Below are positions 43,640-52,993 of a DNA stretch of 64,000 nucleotides, in pieces. The stretch's first letter is position 1, and each line of letters starts with the position of its first letter. This DNA comes from an uncultured Carboxylicivirga sp. (GTDB taxonomy: Bacteria; Bacteroidota; Bacteroidia; Bacteroidales; Marinilabiliaceae), in assembly GCF_963668385.1 (NCBI RefSeq), contig NZ_OY764327.1, forward strand, positions 4,064,501 through 4,128,500. The letters run 5' to 3'. The translations under genes and the position numbers were made by a program. A model generated the notes under the pieces. The model was not told the origin of the DNA, made no database searches, and saw only the letters and a program-made list of their open reading frames with translations.

Positions 43640-44140
43640 CTATTTAAACATGCTGGGATAGATAAACCATTCTGGTTTTCCTTCGCGCGCATTGACTTCA
43701 GCCCAACTATCTACTTCAAATGTAATAGCTGTAGTGGCACAAGTTGGAAAGTGATAAAAATCACCATCGCTCAGGTTAATGGCCATCATTGCAATTTCTG
43801 GATTATGAGCTATTATCATCACTGTTTCATGATCATCATATTTTTCCAATGCGTTTAAAAATTCTGTGGTTGTATATCCATCGTAAAGAAATCGTTGAAA
43901 CTCTATTTGTTCGCTATCATAATCGATATGTTTGGCAATGTGTTTAGCTGTTTGTTTAGCCCGTTTAGCCGAACTGGATAAAATCCAATCTGGTTTAATG
44001 TCCATTTCAACCAGTTTTTGGGCAATAAGTTCACTATCTTCAAAACCACGAGGCTTCAATTCGCGTTGATAATCGGTTTTGGTACTTCCGAAACCTAATT
44101 GTTCGGTTTTGGCATGTCGTACTAATATCAATCGTTTCAT
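43640..44140 (-). CDS. sixA: SixA-type phosphohistidine phosphatase
   Basis: A 166-residue histidine phosphatase with the short SixA layout: catalytic RHA motif in LVRHAKTE (residues 6-13), conserved Arg in SSSAKRAKQTAK near 60, and second His in IIAHNPE near 108. SixA removes phosphate from phosphohistidine on signalling or PTS proteins. Its ATG overlaps the stop of ppk1 by four bases (ATGA), so the two are translationally coupled; a link between histidine phosphate and polyphosphate metabolism is plausible but unproven. Confidence 0.85.
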   Translation of the reverse strand: MKRLILVRHAKTEQLGFGSTKTDYQRELKPRGFEDSELIAQKLVEMDIKPDWILSSSAKRAKQTAKHIAKHIDYDSEQIEFQRFLYDGYTTTEFLNALEKYDDHETVMIIAHNPEIAMMAINLSDGDFYHFPTCATTAITFEVDSWAEVNAREGKPEWFIYPSMFK

Positions 44141-46245
44141 GATTCTTTGGTTTCAGAAATGTTTGACTTTGCTTTGTGTTGCTCTCTGGTTTGATTGTCT
44201 TTATTGAGTAAATATTGATATGTACTTACTTGTGCTCGTTGGGGTGGACGATCAGTAGGATCAAGTATGTTTTCCAGATTAGCATCAATACGTCTTAATT
44301 TAACATTATCGTTTAACTGCATCTCCAAAATATCCAATATTTCATTTTTTAATTCTTTGTTTTCAATTGGGAATGCGGTTTCAATACGCCGGTTAATATT
44401 TCTGTTTAACCAATCGGCTGAAGATAAAAACATCTCTTCCTGTCCATCGTTGCCAAATACCCATATGCGTGGATGTTCAAGGAAGCTGTCAACTAATCGT
44501 ACCACACGAATATTTTTGCTGAATGATTGGTCGGGTACTAAACAGCAAATACCTCTCACAATCAAATCAATTTTAACACCCGCTTTACTGGCTTCATATA
44601 ATTTATTGATGAGGTTTTTGTTTTGAATTCCATTCATCTTTAACAGGATATATCCTTTCTTTCCATTCTGCGATAATTCAATTTCTCGGTTAATACGATC
44701 CATAATGTTTTTACGCAGGTTGATTTTTGTAACCAGTAGTTTGTTAAGATGAGGTTTTGTTTTTTGATTGCTTAAATATTTAAAAACATTCTCCATGTCA
44801 TCTAAATACTGATCGTTACAAGTAAAAAAGCCATGATCGGTATATAAACGAGCTGTTTTTTCGTTGAAGTTACCTGTACTTAAATAGGCAAATGAACGTT
44901 TGCGTACTCCATTTACTCTGCGAAGAACAAGGGCCATCTTGGCATGTACTTTTAATCCTGGAATACTGTAAATAATCTTAATTCCTGCCTTCTCCATTTG
45001 TTGTGCAAAGTGAAGGTTGTTTTCTTCATCAAAGCGTGCTTTAACTTCAACAAATACAGTTACTTTCTTTTTGTTGTGAGCCGCTGCAATTAAAGCACTC
45101 ACCACTTCTGAGTTATTGGCAACCCTGTATTGGGTTAGTTTTATTTCTTCCACTTTTGGATCAGTTGCCGCCTCGTGAAGAAACTGAATAACATATTTAA
45201 AGGAATGGTAGGGATAGTGTAATACTCTTTCTTTTCGTTTAATGGCCTCAAACATCGATCCGGCTTCTTCTAGTTCAAATGGAAGAATTGGTTTAGGTGC
45301 TTCCCATACCAATTGTGGTGCATGATAAGTTGGGAAATTAAAGAAATCGTGCGAATTAAGGTACGTACCAGTGGGTACTAATTCGTTTGAATTAATTTCA
45401 AAGGTATCTTGTAAATAATGTAATAAGTCGAGAGGTATGTTTCTGTCGTGCAAGAATCCAGCTGGTTTTCCAATTTTACGTTTGGCCAGATTTTCTTTAA
45501 TACGTTCAATTAAATCGCCTCCAAATTCATCTTCTATACCTAAATCAGCATCGCGGGCCAGTTTTATTCCCCAACTACCTACGACATCAAAACCAGGAAA
45601 TAGCTCTTGCAGGTTATATCTTACTACATCATCCAAAAAGGCAATATGATTTTGTGTATCAACTTTGGGTAAATCAATAAAGCGTGGTGCTTCATTTGTT
45701 GGTAACTTGATTAATGCATATCGAGGTTTACGATTTTTTCGGAGAGCATCATTTTTTGTTTTCTTAAATAGTTTAATGGCGAGATACAATCGGTTGTCGC
45801 GCAAGAAGGTTCTTGCTCCTTTGTTAAGTAAAACCGGCTGAACATAAGGTGTTAGTTCAGTATCAAAATATTCCTTTAAAAACTCTAAATGAGTAGGTGA
45901 TGTAGGATAATTTTTATAATGAAGTATCAAGCCATTCAAGTGCATTTGCGGAAGTATGGCTTCTTTCAAAATCTGACTAAACTCAATCCAGTGTTGCGCA
46001 ACTGTAGAATTTATTTTCTCCAACGTTTTTTCCGCATCGGGGATATCTGGGAAACCCTCTGGATTGGCAGCTGCGTTACGGTATTCTGCCACGCGAACTT
46101 TATAAAATTCATCGAGGTTATTCGAATAGATGGCCATAAATTTCAGGCGCTCGAAAAGCGGAAGGCTGTTATCCTTAGCTTCTTCCAGTACTCGGTGATT
46201 AAATGATAGCCAGCTGATATCGCGATTGAAAAAATGTTGGATCAT
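44137..46245 (-). CDS. ppk1: Polyphosphate kinase 1
   Basis: A 702-residue peripheral membrane enzyme that makes inorganic polyphosphate from ATP. The N-terminal domain starts FFNRDISWLSFNHRVLEEA, and the two phospholipase-D-like catalytic domains carry the autophosphorylated His in GLKVHAKMALVLRR near residue 430 and a second conserved His in EHPRIWVFGND near 588. Length matches the family. It is first in a two-gene operon with sixA. Confidence 0.95.
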   Translation of the reverse strand: MIQHFFNRDISWLSFNHRVLEEAKDNSLPLFERLKFMAIYSNNLDEFYKVRVAEYRNAAANPEGFPDIPDAEKTLEKINSTVAQHWIEFSQILKEAILPQMHLNGLILHYKNYPTSPTHLEFLKEYFDTELTPYVQPVLLNKGARTFLRDNRLYLAIKLFKKTKNDALRKNRKPRYALIKLPTNEAPRFIDLPKVDTQNHIAFLDDVVRYNLQELFPGFDVVGSWGIKLARDADLGIEDEFGGDLIERIKENLAKRKIGKPAGFLHDRNIPLDLLHYLQDTFEINSNELVPTGTYLNSHDFFNFPTYHAPQLVWEAPKPILPFELEEAGSMFEAIKRKERVLHYPYHSFKYVIQFLHEAATDPKVEEIKLTQYRVANNSEVVSALIAAAHNKKKVTVFVEVKARFDEENNLHFAQQMEKAGIKIIYSIPGLKVHAKMALVLRRVNGVRKRSFAYLSTGNFNEKTARLYTDHGFFTCNDQYLDDMENVFKYLSNQKTKPHLNKLLVTKINLRKNIMDRINREIELSQNGKKGYILLKMNGIQNKNLINKLYEASKAGVKIDLIVRGICCLVPDQSFSKNIRVVRLVDSFLEHPRIWVFGNDGQEEMFLSSADWLNRNINRRIETAFPIENKELKNEILDILEMQLNDNVKLRRIDANLENILDPTDRPPQRAQVSTYQYLLNKDNQTREQHKAKSNISETKES

Positions 46246-46287
46246 ATTAACTCTACTTGGTTCGTTATAAATTTATAAAAATTGCCC

Positions 46288-46295
46288 TATTTTTG
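46288..46295 (+). promoter_or_regulatory. -7 promoter element of the phosphodiesterase gene
   Basis: TATTTTTG is a perfect TAnnTTTG match 32 bases before ATG 46327. A GTG at 46306 would be an alternative start almost at the transcription start and is less likely. Confidence 0.5.
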
Positions 46296-46326
46296 AGCAT
46301 TCTTAGTGGTCTATTTAGCGTATAAA

Positions 46327-46836
46327 ATGAAAAGAATTGGTCTTTTGTCTGATACTCACTCTTATTTTGATGATCGGTTTAAGGAATTATTTAAAGATGT
46401 AGATGAGATTTGGCATGCAGGTGATTTAGGTGATATAAAAGTACTGGACGAAATGAAAAATTTCAAGCCGGTGAAAGCTGTTTATGGAAATATTGATGGA
46501 ACTAACATAAGGCAGGAATTGAATGAGGTGCTTGAATTTATGTGCGAAGAGGTGCCTGTTTATCTTATTCACATAGGAGGTTATCCGGGTAAATACGAAA
46601 GGCGGGTTAGAGCTGAATTGATTAAGAAAAGGCCAAAGTTATTTATATCAGGTCATTCGCATATTTTAAAAGTGATGTACGATAAATCACTAGATGTTTT
46701 GCATTTAAACCCGGGTGCTGCCGGTCGGTCAGGCTTTCATGCAGTACGAACCGCTTTACGATTTGTAATTGATGGTACAGAGATTAAGGATATGGAGGTT
46801 ATTGAGCTTGGACCAAAAACAGCTAATAGCCGTTAG
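46327..46836 (+). CDS. YfcE/MJ0936-type metallophosphoesterase
   Basis: A 169-residue calcineurin-like phosphodiesterase. All metal-site motifs are visible: LSDTHSYFD (residues ~6-14), HAGDLGD (~33), VYGNIDG (~58) and SGHSHILK (~112). Family members cleave phosphodiester bonds in vitro, and the natural substrate is not known. Single gene, divergent from ppk1, converging with queF. Confidence 0.88.
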   Translation: MKRIGLLSDTHSYFDDRFKELFKDVDEIWHAGDLGDIKVLDEMKNFKPVKAVYGNIDGTNIRQELNEVLEFMCEEVPVYLIHIGGYPGKYERRVRAELIKKRPKLFISGHSHILKVMYDKSLDVLHLNPGAAGRSGFHAVRTALRFVIDGTEIKDMEVIELGPKTANSR

Positions 46837-46850
46837 CTATTAGCTTAAAA
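46815..46850. terminator. Convergent terminator between phosphodiesterase and queF
   Basis: AGCTAATAG (46821-46829) pairs with CTATTAGCT (46837-46845); it overlaps the stop codon of the plus-strand gene and has an A run on its left that reads as T on the minus strand. Confidence 0.65.
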
Positions 46851-46855
46851 TAAGG

Positions 46856-47722
46856 TTATTGACGAAGCAATTTTAAAGATAAAACTTCAGGATTGGTAAG
46901 CTCTAATTTTAAAAGTTTTGAATGGCTGGCTCTAACAGGACAAATATCAATTCCTCCACGACGAGTATAAATACTTGCTACCATTAATTCATTGGGTTGA
47001 AACAGGTTCCAAAGGCGTGTGTATATCATCTCACAAATCTCTTCGTGAAAATGATTTTCATTTCTTATGGAAACCAAATACTGAAGTAAACTCATCTTAT
47101 CAGGTGTTTTTTTACCTTTAATATAGATGTATGCTGACCCCCAATCGGGTTGATTGGTTATTTTACAGTTGCTGCGTAGTAAATGACTACCTGCTTTTAA
47201 TTCGGTTTCGGTAGATGATTGTAATAATTCAGGAGCTTCGTTAAATGCTGTAAAGCTAATTGTTGAAGCCTCTTCACAACTCTCTAATAATTCAAATCCC
47301 TTAAAATCAAATGTGGAAGAGGTTTGTTGTTGATCAAAGAAAGAAACTTCGACTTCAGTATTTAATGTTTGATTTAAATCCTTTTTGATAATCTGTTTAA
47401 CCGTTTCAATTCCTTCTTTAGGATTGCTTCCATAGCGCTCCATATTAAAGGAATTTAAGTATAGTTTCAGCGACTTACTTTCAACTAAAAACTCGTTATC
47501 TGAAGGATAGACTAATTTTAATAATCCGGTAACCGGAAGTCCATTTTCAGTAAGAAAACTTAATTCGTAAGCATGCCAAACATCTAAACCCACAAATGGC
47601 AGGTTATCCTCTTGCAAATCGTATTGTTCACGATTAAGCTGACGCGGAACCGCCACCAACATTTCAGGTGCATATTGTTGTGGGTAGGTAACTTGTTTGC
47701 CCAGGAATTTTTCTTCGATCAT
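46856..47722 (-). CDS. queF: preQ0 reductase QueF (two-domain type)
   Basis: NADPH-dependent 7-cyano-7-deazaguanine reductase, which makes preQ1 for queuosine in tRNA. At 288 residues it is the long two-domain (E. coli-type) form, with the substrate pattern FVGLDVWHAYELSFL near residue 45 and the catalytic Cys in LLRSNCKITNQPDWG near residue 185, followed by conserved Asp/Trp. Last gene of the queC-queE-queF operon, 82 bases after queE. Confidence 0.94.
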   Translation of the reverse strand: MIEEKFLGKQVTYPQQYAPEMLVAVPRQLNREQYDLQEDNLPFVGLDVWHAYELSFLTENGLPVTGLLKLVYPSDNEFLVESKSLKLYLNSFNMERYGSNPKEGIETVKQIIKKDLNQTLNTEVEVSFFDQQQTSSTFDFKGFELLESCEEASTISFTAFNEAPELLQSSTETELKAGSHLLRSNCKITNQPDWGSAYIYIKGKKTPDKMSLLQYLVSIRNENHFHEEICEMIYTRLWNLFQPNELMVASIYTRRGGIDICPVRASHSKLLKLELTNPEVLSLKLLRQ

Positions 47723-47804
47723 TTCTTTCGTTTTTAGAACGCTTCGCTGTTAGATATTAGATAATAGAGGCTAGTAGCTAGAAGCCAACAGCCAGCTAGT
47801 TTTT

Positions 47805-48662
47805 TTAAACTCCTTGTTTCGATCCAAATAATTCGATGTGAACACGAGGAGCATATCTCCAACCATTGGCAATGGCCATTTCCAATACCATTGGTGCCGA
47901 TTGGGCTATTTCCTCCCGGGTAGCTCCCAAAGGCATTAATAAAACATCGTTTGGGTTGTAATCGTTTAATTGTTCAAGGTATTCTCTTTTAATTTCCTTG
48001 AAATCGTCGTGTTTACCGGCAACAAATTTCAATTGTAATTCTTTATCTGTTTGATTACAAATGTCGATGTAGGATTGTAAAATCTTCAAATTACGACGGC
48101 GTTCAGCATGGAATTTAAAGGGTCCGGCTTCTTTTAAGTTATACGAAGCTAACTTATCGGCGTTCGGTTCAGAATTACGTAGCTTTGGAGAAATACTGAA
48201 TAAATCAACCCACTTAGCTACATCTTCATCAAACAAAGTACCATTTGTTTCTATGGTGATATGAAGGTTTAGCTCTTCTTTTATCTTTTGGCATAACAAA
48301 GCCAATGGTTTCTTCTGTAGTAGTGGTTCACCTCCTGTTATCACAACATGTTTGACGGAACCTAAATTGTATTTTAACCATTGAATTATTTCATCCACTT
48401 CCAGTTCCATGGTCTGATCGGGATGAAATGAGGCATAAGTAGTGTCGCAACGGCAATAACTACCGTCTTCCATTTGCCATATGCAACGCAGGTTACAACT
48501 CGACAGACGAATGAAAAGTGAGGGCACACCAGCCAATTTTCCTTCTCCTTGAATGGTACCCGGAACTAATAAACCTGTTTGTGGCTGATCAGCAATAGGA
48601 GCACCATTTTTATCTTTCACCACAGGGAAAACCCCTTCGTTGGCTAAAACCAATTTATTCAT
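47805..48662 (-). CDS. queE: 7-carboxy-7-deazaguanine synthase QueE
   Basis: Radical SAM enzyme that rearranges carboxytetrahydropterin to CDG in queuosine synthesis. The 285 residues show GTIQGEGKLAGVPSLFIRL near residue 35, a cysteine region CNLRCIWQMEDGSYCRCDTT (~54-73), and the GGEPLL motif near 110. The cysteine spacing (X3, X9, X1) differs from the classical CxxxCxxC because of an inserted segment before the CRCDTT end. It is 285 residues, longer than the ~210-240 of many QueE. Second in the que operon. Confidence 0.88.
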   Translation of the reverse strand: MNKLVLANEGVFPVVKDKNGAPIADQPQTGLLVPGTIQGEGKLAGVPSLFIRLSSCNLRCIWQMEDGSYCRCDTTYASFHPDQTMELEVDEIIQWLKYNLGSVKHVVITGGEPLLQKKPLALLCQKIKEELNLHITIETNGTLFDEDVAKWVDLFSISPKLRNSEPNADKLASYNLKEAGPFKFHAERRRNLKILQSYIDICNQTDKELQLKFVAGKHDDFKEIKREYLEQLNDYNPNDVLLMPLGATREEIAQSAPMVLEMAIANGWRYAPRVHIELFGSKQGV

Positions 48663-48710
48663 TAATGTATTCTTAATTCTGCTCGTAATATGTGTTGATT
48701 GGAGAGTTTA

Positions 48711-49376
48711 TTATAAGGAAGTATCAACCACTCCTGCTTCGGCAAATGCTTTGGCTCTTAAGAGGCAACTATCGCAAGTGCCACATGGTTTTTCTCCACC
48801 ACGATAGCAACTCCATGTTAATCCAAAGTCAACGCCTAGTTCTGTACCTAAAGTAATTTCTTCTGCTTTAGTCATATTAATAAATGGAGCATGTATTTTA
48901 ATAGGTTGATTTTTTTCAGCACCCATTACTGTACCAAGGTTGATCGTTTTTTCCATGCTATCGATAAATTCCTGACGGCAATCAACATAACCAGAATAGT
49001 CAACCTGACTTACTCCAATAAAAATGTTTTGAGCACCAATAGCTTCGGCATAGGATGCTGCTACTGATAAAAACACCATGTTTCGTGCGGGTACATATGT
49101 TACAGGAATATCAGTACGAGTAACATCGCCATTTTCAACTTCCATATTTTTATCGGTAAGAGAAGAGCCTCCCCAACGGTCTAATTTTAAGGTGACAACC
49201 TGATGATCGACAACTCCAGCGTTGCGTGCAATAGCTTTGGCTGAATCTAATTCTCGGTTATGACGTTGGCCGTAATCAAAAGATATTGCATGAACTTCTT
49301 TGGCCTTACTTTTGGCCACATAAAGCGCAACGGCTGAATCTAAACCTCCCGATAATAATACTATAGCTTTATCCAT
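48711..49376 (-). CDS. queC: 7-cyano-7-deazaguanine synthase QueC
   Basis: ATP-dependent ligase turning CDG into preQ0. The 221 residues carry the PP-loop [15 protein letters not shown] (residues 7-21), [12 protein letters not shown] near 33, and the zinc site [18 protein letters not shown] near 187-204 with four Cys. First gene of the que operon, with a candidate preQ1 riboswitch in its ~145-base leader. queD is not in the window. Confidence 0.95.
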   Translation of the reverse strand: MDKAIVLLSGGLDSAVALYVAKSKAKEVHAISFDYGQRHNRELDSAKAIARNAGVVDHQVVTLKLDRWGGSSLTDKNMEVENGDVTRTDIPVTYVPARNMVFLSVAASYAEAIGAQNIFIGVSQVDYSGYVDCRQEFIDSMEKTINLGTVMGAEKNQPIKIHAPFINMTKAEEITLGTELGVDFGLTWSCYRGGEKPCGTCDSCLLRAKAFAEAGVVDTSL

Positions 49377-49418
49377 GACTTTACATTTTTGTTAACATGT
49401 AAAACGGATAGTTGAAAA

Positions 49419-49451
49419 CCAAAAATAAACTAGCATTCAAGAATAGAATGC
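49419..49451 (-). terminator. Leader terminator-like hairpin downstream of the preQ1 aptamer
   Basis: On the minus strand GCATTC (49451-49446) pairs with GAATGC (49438-49433), followed by TAGTTTATTTTT. It sits between the candidate aptamer and queC and could be the expression platform. A separate 16-base perfect palindrome TTACAGCATGCTGTAA (49462-49477) lies between the two. Confidence 0.45.
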
Positions 49452-49480
49452 ACAGGCATAATTACAGCATGCTGTAAGGT

Positions 49481-49519
49481 CCTAGTTTTGTTTACCGACA
49501 GGATGGTTTCGAACTGTCC
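49481..49519 (-). promoter_or_regulatory. Candidate preQ1-I riboswitch aptamer in the queC leader
   Basis: Read on the minus strand: P1 is GACAG (49518-49514) with CTGTC (49501-49497), the loop is TTCGAAACCATC, and the 3' tail GGTAAACAAAACTAGG (49496-49481) is A-rich and ends in GG that can pair with the loop CC. This is the small H-type pseudoknot layout of preQ1-I aptamers, and the tail is close to the AACAAAACAAGG of the Thermoanaerobacter aptamer as remembered. The position before queC-queE-queF fits feedback by preQ1. Confidence 0.72.
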
Positions 49520-49611
49520 GATTTAAATAAATCCGCGCAAATATAGGAAAAGTTTTGTTTATTTGGATCGTCGCACTGCCTGAAATAGTGTTAGAAAAGT
49601 TAAAATAACAC

Positions 49612-49650
49612 GCAAAAAAAATCATCCCAATTTAAAGTCTGGGATGATTT
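49612..49650 (-). terminator. Intrinsic terminator of the methyltransferase gene
   Basis: AAATCATCCCA (49619-49629) pairs perfectly with TGGGATGATTT (49640-49650); the A run at 49614-49620 reads as T after the stem on the minus strand. Confidence 0.88.
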
Positions 49651-49673
49651 ATGTTTTAAACAATAGTATACGA

Positions 49674-50636
49674 TTATTTTATAGCTTCTATAAATAAGGC
49701 CACTGAACTTCCCAAGTTATCGAAGTATTTCGGATTTCTCATTACTGGAGAAGTACTTTGCCCGGGTGCCATAATCTGTATTTTTGTAAAGCCCGCTGCT
49801 TTTAACGAGTTAATAAGTTTTTCATGATTCCACCAGTTCATATGGTTAGAACGAAATTTTCTTTGAGTTTCTATACTACATCTGGATGTACAATAGTCCA
49901 AAGCATCTTCCATTTTTAAAGAATGCATAATATGCTTGTATTCTTCATCTGAAATTTTATTCGGATTATCAATCGAGTGGATAGTTGAAGCATGAGCAGC
50001 AAAAAACACCATTGCGACTTGTTCAAACGAAGCTTTATTTAATGGAGTTTTATATCCGTAAACAGGTAAATGTCTTTGGTTACTTTGAATATCCACCCAC
50101 TTGTAATAGGTTTTATCGCCGTTTAAATAAGCTCTGTAACCTAACTCAATATTAGGAGTTACAACTTTAAAAACACCACCTGGCTTAAGAGCACGATATA
50201 CATCTTTCATGAAATAAGTAGCAGTGTCATTATCCATGTGCTCAATTGTATACTGAGATTGAATAATTTCTGCGGTATTACTATCAATTGGAAGAGGAGT
50301 TTTATTTAGCAGATCATGTTTGATATCTCTATGTGAATCAAATCTTTTCCAACCATCAAGAAGAATAGGTGCCTCTACATCAATATTAGTCCAGAAAGGG
50401 TGGTAAAAATATCCTCCAAAACCACCGTGACCTCCAGCGCAGATGTTATAAAAACGTCTATTTGTTACGCTTTCTTCTCCATACTGTTCAAAGTACAGGT
50501 TTGTATCACGCTTTATTCTATTGTAAGTAATTCTTAATCCCAGGTCGTTAGAAACTTTAAACCCGGTATTTGATTCAATAGCATTCAATGCTCGTAGAGC
50601 AATTGTTCTGACAGCTCTATTTTTTGGTGGTTTCAT
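49674..50636 (-). CDS. Class I SAM-dependent methyltransferase
   Basis: A 320-residue protein whose core fits the Methyltransf_11 fold: an unusual glycine-rich segment CAGGHGGFGGYFYHP near residue 67 in the place of motif I, AEIIQSQYTIEHMDND near 125 and LKPGGVFKVVTPN near 150. C-terminal helices with RSNHMNWWNHEKLINSLKAAGF follow. Substrate unknown; small-molecule or glycan methylation is possible. It is solitary, divergent from the oligopeptidase gene. Confidence 0.75.
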   Translation of the reverse strand: MKPPKNRAVRTIALRALNAIESNTGFKVSNDLGLRITYNRIKRDTNLYFEQYGEESVTNRRFYNICAGGHGGFGGYFYHPFWTNIDVEAPILLDGWKRFDSHRDIKHDLLNKTPLPIDSNTAEIIQSQYTIEHMDNDTATYFMKDVYRALKPGGVFKVVTPNIELGYRAYLNGDKTYYKWVDIQSNQRHLPVYGYKTPLNKASFEQVAMVFFAAHASTIHSIDNPNKISDEEYKHIMHSLKMEDALDYCTSRCSIETQRKFRSNHMNWWNHEKLINSLKAAGFTKIQIMAPGQSTSPVMRNPKYFDNLGSSVALFIEAIK

Positions 50637-51061
50637 AAGTCAATTTCTATTTAAGCTACGTCTGGTTTTTTGTTGCAATTTTAAAGAAAATATTAATGTA
50701 AAGTGATATAGAAATGAGTGAGCAAAATAGTTAGTTGATTAAATATCAAATTTATTCGTTAATGTTATGGTGTATAATCGGATGTAATTGATTGAAAAAT
50801 AGAATAATATAAGTTTAAATACCTGTATGTCTGATTTTGACGAAACTAAAAAATAAAAATGATGTCTCATTATTGTTAACTGCTTTATCTGTAGTTGATA
50901 ATAGTTTATTACATAAAGCCATTATTGTATTTGTTTTTTGAATTGATCATAATCAAAAAATGATTTGGCAGGATATGTAGATATGAGATTGTGAATAATA
51001 TCATGTTTTATCAAGATTACACAGCGTACTTTAGTAAGTTAAAAGAATTATAAATTATCAC
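50637..51061. other. Gene-free divergent region, 425 bp
   Basis: AT-rich DNA between the methyltransferase and oligopeptidase genes. Only scattered promoter-like words and a short TTGATCATAATCAA symmetry near 50941 were seen; no reading frame, hairpin terminator or repeat could be supported. Confidence 0.6.
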
Positions 51062-52939
51062 ATGACACACTTATTTAAATCTTTAATGTTGGCAATAATG
51101 GTTGTATGCGCCATATTGCCAATGAAGGCTCAAACAGAGCGAAATTCAATCGAAGATCAATACAAATGGGACCTAACGCCGATTTATGCATCGGATGCAG
51201 AGTGGGATCAAAAATTGGAGGACTTCAAAACTGAAATGCAGAAAATTTCTGATTTTAAAGGTACCCTTGGAACATCGGCATCCTCATTGTTAGCTTATTT
51301 AAATTATTCAAATGATTTGATGAAAGAAGCATATAGATTGTACTTGTATGCCTCGTTAAAATCAGATATGGATTTACGCGATCAGGATAATATGGCAAGA
51401 ACCAAAAAGGTACAAGAAGTATTTATCAATTTTGGGCAGTTGGCTTCCTTTGTTTCTCCTGAGTTAGCTGCTATTCCAGATGAAACTATTAAGAAATTTT
51501 TGAAAGAAGAGCCAAAATTGGAAATTCATCGTATGGCATTGGAGGATATTTCTCGTATGAAAATGCATACTTTATCTGATATGGAAGAGGCATTGATGGC
51601 AAAAACAGGTATGATCACTGGAACAGCGCAATCAGCTTTTAATGTTTTCAGTAATGCTGAAATGCCATGGGAAAATATGACTTTAAGCAATGGTGAAGAA
51701 ATTGAACTGAATCGTACAGAGTTTAGCGTTGTACGTGCATCTGCCAACAGAGCTGATCGCGAAAAAGTAACTAAAATTTACTGGGATAATTACCTGAAGT
51801 TTGAAGGTACTTATGGTGAGTTCTTAAATGGTAATGTGAAAGTAGATGTTTTCAATGCAAAATCTCGTAATTACGAATCATCTTTAGAGGCAGCACTTAA
51901 ACCAAATAATATTCCGGTTGAAGTTTATCATTCATTGGTTGATAATGTAAATAAGAATCTACCTACTTTTCATCGTTATCTTGCTTTGAAAAAGCGCATG
52001 TTAGGGGTGGATACTTTGAAATACTCTGATATTTATGCGCCAACAGTAAAAGGTGTTGAGTTAAAATATACATATGCCGAAGCAAAAGAGTTGGTTTTAA
52101 AAGCGCTTAAACCACTTGGTAAAGAATATGTAGGTGTTGTAGAAAAAGCGTTTGATAACCGTTGGATTGATGTTTATCCAAATACAGGTAAACGAAGTGG
52201 GGCTTATTCAAATGGGGCTGCTTACGATGTGCATCCATATATTTTATTGAACTATACCGATTCGTATAACGAGGTAAGTACTTTAGCTCATGAGCTAGGA
52301 CATACCATGCACAGTTACTATTCAAACAAAACTCAACCTTTTGCTACTGCCGATTATGCTACGTTTGTTGCCGAAGTAGCTTCTACTTTTAACGAGGTTT
52401 TGTTAAATGATATGATGCAGAAAAAATTAAAAGACGATGATTTAAAACTATCTCTTTTAATGAATATGTTGGATGGGTTTAAAGGAACATTGTTCCGCCA
52501 GACTCAATTTGCCGAGTTTGAATTGAAAATTCACGAAATGGCAGAGCAAGGTATTCCTTTAACAGGACAACAATTTACTAAATTATACGGTGATATTTGT
52601 CGCAAGTATTATGGCGACGACAAAGGCGTTTGTAAAGTAGAAGATACTATTGGAATTGAATGGGCTGCTATCCCTCATTTCTATATGGGATTCTACGTTT
52701 ATCAATATAGTACCTCTTTTGTAGCTTCTCAGGCTTTAGCAGCAAAAGTTTTAGCTGGTGAAAAAGGAGCTAAAGAACGTTACATGCAGTTTATCTCTTC
52801 TGGAGGATCTGATTTTCCAATTGAGATTTTAAAGAAAGCAGGTGTTGATATGACAACTTCAGAACCATTTGAAGAAGCTATTGCAACCATGAACAGCATC
52901 ATGGATCAAATAGAAGTTATTCTTGATAAGAAAAAATAA
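51062..52939 (+). CDS. pepF: Exported oligoendopeptidase F (M3 family)
   Basis: Zinc metallopeptidase that cuts short peptides. The 625 residues include a signal peptide ending near MKAQ (residue ~24), so this copy is periplasmic, unlike cytosolic PepF. The catalytic motif HELGHTMHS (HExxH) lies near residue 414, with a downstream Glu in TFVAEVASTFNEVL serving as third ligand, and the M3B pattern AIPHFYMGFYVYQYSTSF near 540. Full length. A strong terminator follows. Confidence 0.93.
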   Translation: MTHLFKSLMLAIMVVCAILPMKAQTERNSIEDQYKWDLTPIYASDAEWDQKLEDFKTEMQKISDFKGTLGTSASSLLAYLNYSNDLMKEAYRLYLYASLKSDMDLRDQDNMARTKKVQEVFINFGQLASFVSPELAAIPDETIKKFLKEEPKLEIHRMALEDISRMKMHTLSDMEEALMAKTGMITGTAQSAFNVFSNAEMPWENMTLSNGEEIELNRTEFSVVRASANRADREKVTKIYWDNYLKFEGTYGEFLNGNVKVDVFNAKSRNYESSLEAALKPNNIPVEVYHSLVDNVNKNLPTFHRYLALKKRMLGVDTLKYSDIYAPTVKGVELKYTYAEAKELVLKALKPLGKEYVGVVEKAFDNRWIDVYPNTGKRSGAYSNGAAYDVHPYILLNYTDSYNEVSTLAHELGHTMHSYYSNKTQPFATADYATFVAEVASTFNEVLLNDMMQKKLKDDDLKLSLLMNMLDGFKGTLFRQTQFAEFELKIHEMAEQGIPLTGQQFTKLYGDICRKYYGDDKGVCKVEDTIGIEWAAIPHFYMGFYVYQYSTSFVASQALAAKVLAGEKGAKERYMQFISSGGSDFPIEILKKAGVDMTTSEPFEEAIATMNSIMDQIEVILDKKK

Positions 52940-52961
52940 TAATTAAACCTTTATTCAGAGG

Positions 52962-52993
52962 AGGCCTGGGTGTAATGCTCAGGCCTTTTTTTG
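52962..52993 (+). terminator. Intrinsic terminator of pepF
   Basis: AGGCCTGGG (52962-52970) pairs with CTCAGGCCT (52978-52986), one G-T pair, followed by seven T. Confidence 0.92.
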
